64,000 bases of DNA, taken from positions 42,497,989 to 42,561,988 of the forward strand of contig OY829326.1 of the NCBI GenBank assembly GCA_963691655.1. Direction: 5' to 3'. Positions 44,401-53,400 of the stretch are shown one piece after another. The stretch is from Toxonevra muliebris (Eukaryota; Arthropoda; Insecta; Diptera; Pallopteridae). Position numbers and translations under genes: made by a program. Below the pieces are notes generated by a model that was not told where the DNA came from, made no database searches, and worked only from the letters and a program-made list of their open reading frames with translations. Each line of letters begins with the position of its first letter. Position 1 is the stretch's first letter.

Positions 44401-47400
44401 TTTTGGTTTAAATTTTGATTTGCTTTCGGTTTGTATTTAAAATCCTTCAGGTCTGAGTTTTAGTGTAACTCTTAGTCTAAATTATGGTTAAAAATTTGCT
44501 CAGGTCAGCGTTTGCTCAGCGTTTGATCTGATTTCTGGTACTATATAAATTTTGGTTTACTTTTAAGCATCAGTTTTAACATAACTCTTAGTTTGAGTTG
44601 TTTTACGAAACTTTGGTCTGAATTGGCTTTAATTTTGATACGAGTTTTGGTCCAAAACCGGTCTGAATTTTGTTTTAAATTTTATTCTGAATTGGGATAG
44701 AAATTTGGTCCAGATTTTTTTAATTTGTTGTCTGAATTCGGTCTAAAGTTTTGTCTACTTTTAGTAAAATTTTTTGGTATGAATATTTATCAGATATTTC
44801 TGGTTTTTAGTCTGAATTTTATTTTTCGGTATTTGGGTCCTTTTGGCCTTAAGTTTTATCTAATTATCAGAGTTGTGGTCTAAATTTTGGTTTTATTTTT
44901 GGTCTGAATTTTTAAATGATTTCGGGTTCGATCAAAATTTTGGGATTTTAGTTGGAGTTTTGGTCTGAATTTGGCCTGATTTTTCGCTTTTTGTTGGAAT
45001 TTTGGTTCGATTCGTGGTCTGAGTATTGTTTTTTTTTTAAGCTAGGGGTTGGTTGGTTTGAATTTGAACTCATTTTGATCTAGATTTTTGGTCTGAGTTT
45101 CGTCCTTTTCTTGGTTTAGACTCAATCTGAAAAAAGTGTTTGAATTTTAGTTTGAAATTTGATCGAAATTTGGCCTGAATTTCTATCCGATTTTAGTTTG
45201 AATTTTGGTCTGCTTTTTGTAGTTATTTTTTAATTTTAAGCCTGTATTTTTTGGTGTGAATTATTTTTAGTTTAGGTCTCGGTATTGAGTCTGATATTTA
45301 TACTTTAATCAATCAAAATCAGCTTTCCCAAAACCTAAATCCTAGAACTGCCACTGCTTTTAATTATAGTTGTAGGATTTCTCATAAATTATAATTCTAA
45401 ACGAAAATACTTAATCCTTCCAAGAATTTTGACCTCATATGAAGTTACATATAGAAAGAAGTGTGACTACATATAGGGTTCGAGTTGTTTCGTTCTTGTA
45501 AAATATTTTTTACATTAGGTTGCAATCCTAATTTTGGCTGAGGAATTTATCAATTGATCGGAAAAGGGGATGAATCCTCAAAATCTTCCCCATTAAATTC
45601 ACTAGTGCGATTTCCTATTTAGGTAAAGCAATTTTTTTTTGTATACATATTATTAAGTCTAAGTTTATTTACTACTAAATATATGCAATACTTATAATAA
45701 TTTTCCCTACTTAATATTTTGTTGCATTTGCCACCCTCTACCTTTCTCACTCTCTGTCTTTATTATGCGTTTTTCACATTATACATTAAATTAGCTAGTG
45801 AAAGTCTATGCGTTTAAGTTTTAGTTCTATTGTTTTGATAAAAGTTTTTCCAAACATTTATTTTTAAATAGCAGTAGTGCTCAAGTAACAGCGCGTATAC
45901 GCCCCATAAAATCACAATGCAGTAAAAGAAGATTAATTTCTTCATTATGTCTTAGTTTCCCTTGAATAAAAAAACTAAATAAAATACGATGAAGTTGGCG
46001 ATGGAAATGAAAAAAGAAAAGTTTGTTTAAAAATTAACATAAATAAATGTTATAATTTAATTCTTCGCAGCCAAATCCAATCGGCTATTCATCATTTTGT
46101 TCGGTGGAGTTTTGGGAAATTAGCGTAGACAAAAGCATAATAGTAGGCAGACCCTAATTTGTGGAGTTAATGAGCATATTAATGAAAGAAATGTGCATTT
46201 CCAAAATTTATTAAGAAAACATTATTAAATGTAACTAATTTGTGAAATTTTATTTTATATAAATGCATTTTTTTTTGGGTGCATCTAATGAATTTCCAAA
46301 TAAAATAAAAAATTAAAGTCTTTTAAAACAAACTTGATTTGAAAAGGTGCTCAGAGTCTAGTTTTCATGGAGTTATTATGATTTACTTTATAATATAATA
46401 CATAATATATGTGTTTGGTTGTGCCATCATCCTGCTCTCATATGCACAATAAAATGTCTCAAAAAAAAAAAGCAGAAGTCCACTGCCTCCTAAAAATAAA
46501 GCTTAGTTTATTTTAAGAAGATTCCCAAAATGTTTGGGCTCTAACGATAAGCTGGATTTGTTTTCAAAAAATCTGAAGCCCGTCTTTTTCTGGGGAAATT
46601 TTCCATTGGGTTACTTTTGGCTAGATAGCAACTTATTTTTTGTATGGGATTTGAGGCTTCTTAATGAACTGTAGCGATCAGAAAAAATGCTGCATACAAA
46701 CTGGGTATCTTCAAGCATAAAAGCTTTCCAAAAAAACACAAATCATGTATTTTATTAAGTACTTATTCTAAAAAAAATATTTTGAATAAAAAATAATTGA
46801 GCTAAGTTGTGCATTTTTGCCAAAAATTTTTCAAACAAGGTGTTGCAAAAAAAGGTCAGAGAAAAACTGGAAGTTTGAAATGAGGAGTTGAATTTTGTTT
46901 GGTAATAATAGTATCCGTACTCCATTCATACCAAAAATGTTCGTGAAGACATGCAAAAAACTCCTTTTCATTTCAGATATGAAAAATAACTGCTAACATT
47001 CGTTATACTGGAGCGGAATCGAACAAAGTCAGACTATGCGTCCCCAGAGAATTGATTTGGTGTATGTGTATACAAATTCGTATACCTATACGCCAAATCA
47101 ATTCTCAGGCAACGTGTGGTCAGATGAAACATTTTCTGATCAAATCGGATAAGTTGTATGCATTAGAAAACCTTTTGATCCCAAATACCAGATTTTAAAA
47201 ATATATCATGGCGGTTAAAACGTGATGACGAGGATAAGGTAGCCATTTTTAAGACAAATATTATTAATAAAAACAAAAAGTATTTACCAATATTTATTTA
47301 ATAACTTAATCTATGAATACAAAATTCCTACCAACTAAAATTCTGACAAACAAAAATTCTTACAGAATAAAAAACAGAATTAGATATTAAGGGGCTAGTT

Positions 47401-50400
47401 ATACATAAGTCAACAAAATACTAATTGCAGGGAGCTGGTGTTAAGAATAGCTTTAAAAGTAGATTTAGAACTAGCAAAATCAATATCAGACGATTGTGCG
47501 ATGCAGTTGAACTGAATTAAAGCTCTCACGATAGGAGAATTTAAAGCATAGTTAGTTCTATAATGGCCAATGTTAAAAATGTCAAAATATCGAAGACTTC
47601 TAGCAGGGACATTAAAAGTAACTAGCTTGAGAAGGGAGGGACAGTTAACGGCACTATTTATGACGTCATTAATGGATGACACAGACAGGGCTGACTTTCT
47701 AATATGCAGCGATTTTAAATATAAAAGCGAGCAACGAGAGGCATATGAAGGAATTGCTTCAGAAAAATTCCAATAACGAAGAGCAGAACGCATAAAAACC
47801 TTTTGAATGCGTTCAAGACGAACAATGTGACAATCGTGATATGGCCTCCAAATAAAAGCAGCATATTTTAAGTATTTGTTAGTTTGATTCAATAGAGATG
47901 GTTTCGCACAATGTAACGATGACGGCCAAAAATGCATAAAATGTCTTGTCGGATATATATAAAAAAAAAAATTTATGTAATTGGAAAGATAATACTTTCA
48001 CCATAAGAAATATATATAAAAAACTTTTTTGTTGAATGCTTAGATAACACATGGCTCGGGCATTGACTCACAAATTGCAATTTATAATATTTCTCAACAA
48101 ACATGCGTTTTTTAAACATCAATATTAAAAATGACGATATTTTTTTTATAGTCAATCAATCAATATGCGTATTGTGCATTCAAAAAAATTGTATGAATAA
48201 TAAAAACTTGAAGTTTTTTTAGACTGAAAATGCTTTTTTCTAGATCTTTTTTTGCGACGTATTGTTTTTACCATTATCGCGAAATTTTGTCTTTTACATT
48301 CTAAAAACTCAAAATAAGTAGAAATTGCGGTAGTGAATTAAAAATTAAAGACACAACCATAATGAACTCAAGCTGGCTTAAGCTAATGTCAAAAGTGAAC
48401 GAAAAGCTAACTTAAGTTCTGTCAATTCCTTAAGTTACCAGTAACACACTTACGTGCAGTGTGGCCAACTCAGCGCTTTTCCCGCTGAATTTTGAGCTTT
48501 TTGAAAATTAAAACAGCGGAAAAAAAGTAATTTAGCGCTCAGCGCGCTTTTTCAATTTAAAATATATTTGAAAAATCGAAGAAATTTTCATTGACTAGAA
48601 GTATCAGATGTGTGCCTGTATTGTAGAAAAAGTTTAAATGTATTGAGTTTTCTCGCACTTCTATAAGGAAAACAATTTAACGCTTTTTTTAAGAAAATAC
48701 GCGTTTTATTTTTTTTATTTTATTTTAGCGGATTTTGAAAAACAAAACTTGGCCACACTGCTTACGTGAGCATTTGGCTTTGGCATTTGAGGAACTTTGT
48801 ATCCATATTTGCATCTTTTGTTTTTTGAAGAACAGCTGATCGATTAAGGCAGTCAACGAACTTAACGAAATTCACAGCTATTCTAATTTTGGGCATGACG
48901 ATATGATTTATATGTGTTTGCTTTCTTGGTTAAGTTGGCTTAAGCTGGCATATGCATATTATGGTTCCCACTTAAATTATCAATTTTTTTTATATTTTTG
49001 GTTAGAATTGCGTATTAAATTCTATTTAAATTTCAGCTGCACAAATTAAAAAATAGAAAATACAAAATACTCTGCACTGTGACTTGACTGATAATGAGCA
49101 AAAATTACCTAATCACTTTGCAGTTTGGATTCGAAAAGAAAATATTTATATTAAGGCAATCAATCACGAAATATTTAAATATTTTTGCAGTCTCGGGATT
49201 TCAGAACTATAAAATGGCTATTCCAGGATTTCACGGGACATATCGAAATTTCTTTATGTTAGTCGGATTCCTATAAACTCATAAGTGCCACGTAAACCTC
49301 GTGAACGTAATCTTCCTGTCAAATTTCATATAAATTTTGACAAATTTAAACACTTTACCAGTAATATGTCGAAGAAATTAAATAAAATATCTTGAAACAA
49401 AGCAACAGATTTTTCATTGACTACTTTAATGGTCATATGCCTTTTCTCAATCTTCTTTGTTTTTTTAGGGTTTCTTTCGGTGGCTTAAGGCTTCTATTAT
49501 GCATATCCTTCACACTTTATTTGGTTGGTTTTCTATGTGTTGTTAAGTGAAATTAACCAAGTTTCATTTCTATATGTAAACGTTGGTTTTACACATGCGT
49601 TGAATAGTCGGATTTTTATTTTTCTGGAAACTTGCGAGCTTCAACTTACTAAACGCAAGCGTCCAAACGCAGCTGTGGCTTTATTGAGTGGGTTTGTTGA
49701 CGTCTTCCACCGTCGGTGGTCATAATGATTCCTAGGTAGCAGCATTTTTTCAACTAGCTGGCCTTCGATTGTAATATGGTCAGTGATGAAGTGATTGATT
49801 CTCATGGCTTTGGTCTTTTTGATGTTAATCTCGAGGCCAATTTAGTGTGCTTCTCTAATCAAATAATCAGTTTTCGTTTGGATGTTGCTAAGTTTATTAC
49901 AGTCCCAGTCCACGAGCTGACAAGTGGGATTCCATAATATGCCTTTCCTTTCAAAGCATACATTTGCCATAACTTCGCCCAGGACAATTGACAAGAGAAA
50001 GAATGAAAGAGGACGTCCTGATTTGAATCCAGTGTTGTTAGTGAGTGACTCGCTGATGTTGCCATAGTGTAGTGCTGCTAGTCCCGAATTCTCTTCCATC
50101 GCTGTAATGTAACGATTTGAATGAGCTTCTTGGGGGTTTCGTCTTCTTTGTAGAGATCTCCATATTTTTTTTTTTTTAATAATTAGTCAACACACAGGGA
50201 TTTTGTCCCTATAAATGCAGAGCATTGTGTTGATTGGGAAAGGAAGATAGGTTAATGGGAGGAGGAAAGAGGGAAAAGTATCGGTGAATGTTTGTTTTAA
50301 ATTTGGAAAAGTCATAACAATCAGGAAATATATTTGCAGGGAGCCTATTCCATAATCGCGCAGTACGACAGAGGAAAGAACTATCTCTGTAATGCGTGGT

Positions 50401-53400
50401 GCGTTGGAATACCGTGTCCATGTGGAATGCGTGACTGCCACTTGCGGTTCGTGTAGCTCTAGAGATCATTTGAACTGGTGGGATCAAATCACGCATTTCC
50501 GCAGAACATCCACCATGAAAATAGCGGTGGAATAGAGTTACGCAGAGTCCACATTTCTACGATGTTCCAAGGATTGAATATAGCTGGAAACCCTACTGTC
50601 TCCCATTAGCTTTATCGCTCGATGTTGAATACGGTCCAGATCCCCCTCTCACCCTCTCAGTCTCCTAACCTAAGGCGTGAGTGGCCATCGTTTAGCTGTG
50701 TGTTAAATTTCTTGCATGCTCTTGTCTCCAATCTTGATAGGTAATAACCGATCAAAAGTTATTTATACACCTCCATAAGCCCCTTTTTTAAAGCTTCTCA
50801 TCAAGTGCTAACACAATGGTAAATATAACGTTTTTTTAATTTTTCTTCTCAGTGTACTTTGAGTTCAAATAAATAGAAATGTAAGCGAACTTACTATTCT
50901 CAGTATTCGATTCTAATCTAAGTAAATTGAAAATGATTATTACTTACTTTCATTATTAAATTAATTTTGAATATGTATGTATGTGAAAAGTTTACAAAAA
51001 CTGCAAATTTCTTAGAAATATTTATCATTTTGAAAAGAGTAACCATGAGTAACTAGGTCAGTAGAAATCGGTTAGAAAAATGTGCTCATATAAAAACGAA
51101 AAAAAAAAATAAAATAAGTAAAATGCATAAATTTATACAAACTGAAGCTTTGCTTCAGTCTGAAGCACGCATTTTATAATAAAGTTAAGATATGATGGAA
51201 AGAAACTAAGAAAAATATAATAGCAAGTAGGCAGTTAACTGGAAAAGAAAACAACAGTCTGAAAATTTATTGATAGAAATAGAAAAAAATAGAAAGATAA
51301 AAGATTGAAATGCGTTTGTTGTTGTTGTTGCAGTTGTTATTGTAATTTTGAGTTCTTTCACTTGTAGCAGCGACGCTCAATCACTCTTTCTAGCATCTAA
51401 TAATTGGTAGTAGTCATTGAAAGTTATTTCTTATTTACTGGTTAATATCGATAGACAAAGATTGAGGTTCATTTATAAATTCAATTTCATGCTCGGATTT
51501 ATGGGATGCTGTATGTTATGGATGGCCAGCATCGAGTCAGCATCTCACAGCATCCATTTGGCTGCGATTGCACAGTGCTTGGTCTCTGTTGCACTGTGCA
51601 GCACGAGCATAAAATTTATTTTATTTTTTAGTTAAAGAAATTTCACATTCTCTTTCAATCTTTGAATTTGGTATTAAAGTGAAAATATACATAATAATTT
51701 TGTACATATAAATATATGGAGTACACAGTAGTCTAACGACAGAATTGCAAATTATTTATTAGAATGCTTTGCAGAATAATTTCACGGGTGATAAGAAATT
51801 AATAAAATCTATTAAGAGAAATTCAGATTTTTATGCGATAAAAATGAAGTAAAAGTTTGTAAAATTAACTATATTGTTATAGAAAGTCAGCAGCTATGAA
51901 TTCTGATGATTGCCAAAAATCATTTTTCATTCTGAGTTTTTCTGAATTTAAATTTACTATATGCTTGGAATATAAAAAAAAAACACTTCAGTTTCATTAT
52001 AACAAGAATTTCAAAGACCGTAAACAATGTCTGCATATATAAAATTCCATTTACGTGTATCTATTTCATATAGCAATAACTTTGCGGTGCTAGAGGAAGG
52101 AACAAGTTTTTTACCTCATTCATTTCCACATAGAGGAAGTGCCGCATTGGGCACAATCTTCAACTTGTATGTGTTTAGTATATTGTAATTAAGAAAAATG
52201 AAAGAAAAAAACTTAAAAACTAATACGCTGCATAATGCTATGTTGCGCATTCATGCTAAGGGAACCTCTTTTTCTGGTTTCTAATTTATATTTTACACCT
52301 CGCGCCGCATATGAAAAGAATTGCATGCGCTATACAGTAATCCTCGGTTAATTGCGTCGATGTAAAAGCTTACGTTTTGGCTCTATTAACCAAGCAAATG
52401 AATTATTTGGGCATTGTATAAATTTTAAAAGCAAAAAAAAAAAAAAATGCGAAATATTTTTAATAAAATTTTAAAATTTTTAAAATTCAACTTCCATAAG
52501 TCTCCAATATGACTTTTCAGCACTCAACATTTTTTATGTATGTAATAGTAATAAGTATAGATTTTCGTATACAAAATCATGAATAACAAATTTTCTCTGC
52601 AGTCAGTTAGTATAAAAACATTATTTTAAAAGTTCTTTTGAGTTAAAAGAGAGAATTCGGAAATTCACACTTCTGTCGGAATTAGCCTATTTTTTCGAAC
52701 AATGATATTAATCTTCATAACTAATAAATTGCCACGAAGACAGTTCATCTGCACTGAACCAAAAATTGAACATAAATCCAACAAAGAGCATTCATAGATT
52801 TCTTCCATTGTGAGAATGTATTTTTTCGTTGTCACACTGAATTTTCTATCAATCTGTGCATTACTTCCCTAAAATTCTATGATCGGTAGATTGAGATAAT
52901 GAATCTCAGTTCTCACTATTTCAACTTCATCTCTTGGGCATGGATCTTACCCTATGGAATGGAAACGGTATACAAGCATCAATACAATAGTTGCATTTTT
53001 TTTTGGATTATTCAAATTAAGCGATTTTCTTGTTATTGAAGTTCGCGTGTTTTATATTTTTTAAAATAAATTTAAAATATGAAAATTGTATGCGATTTCC
53101 GTCAATTAAAGCTTATTTGGAAGATAATTAAATACAGACTACGTAGTAATAAGTATTTTTTGTCACCAGAAGGCGAGCAATTTGAGGAAGTAGAAAAATA
53201 TTATGTGGTAGCTAGCTATAAGAAAAAATCATTAAAATGCATTCCAGTTTGGTTGATGTACGCTCTACATTGATTTCTTATAGATAATTTATGTTAAAGT
53301 TCATTGAATGTAGGGGAATGTGGTGAATGTCGAACCACACTTTGATTTTGACTGATAACTCACCCTAAAATCGTAATTTTTCAAAATTTGAGAAATGGAG

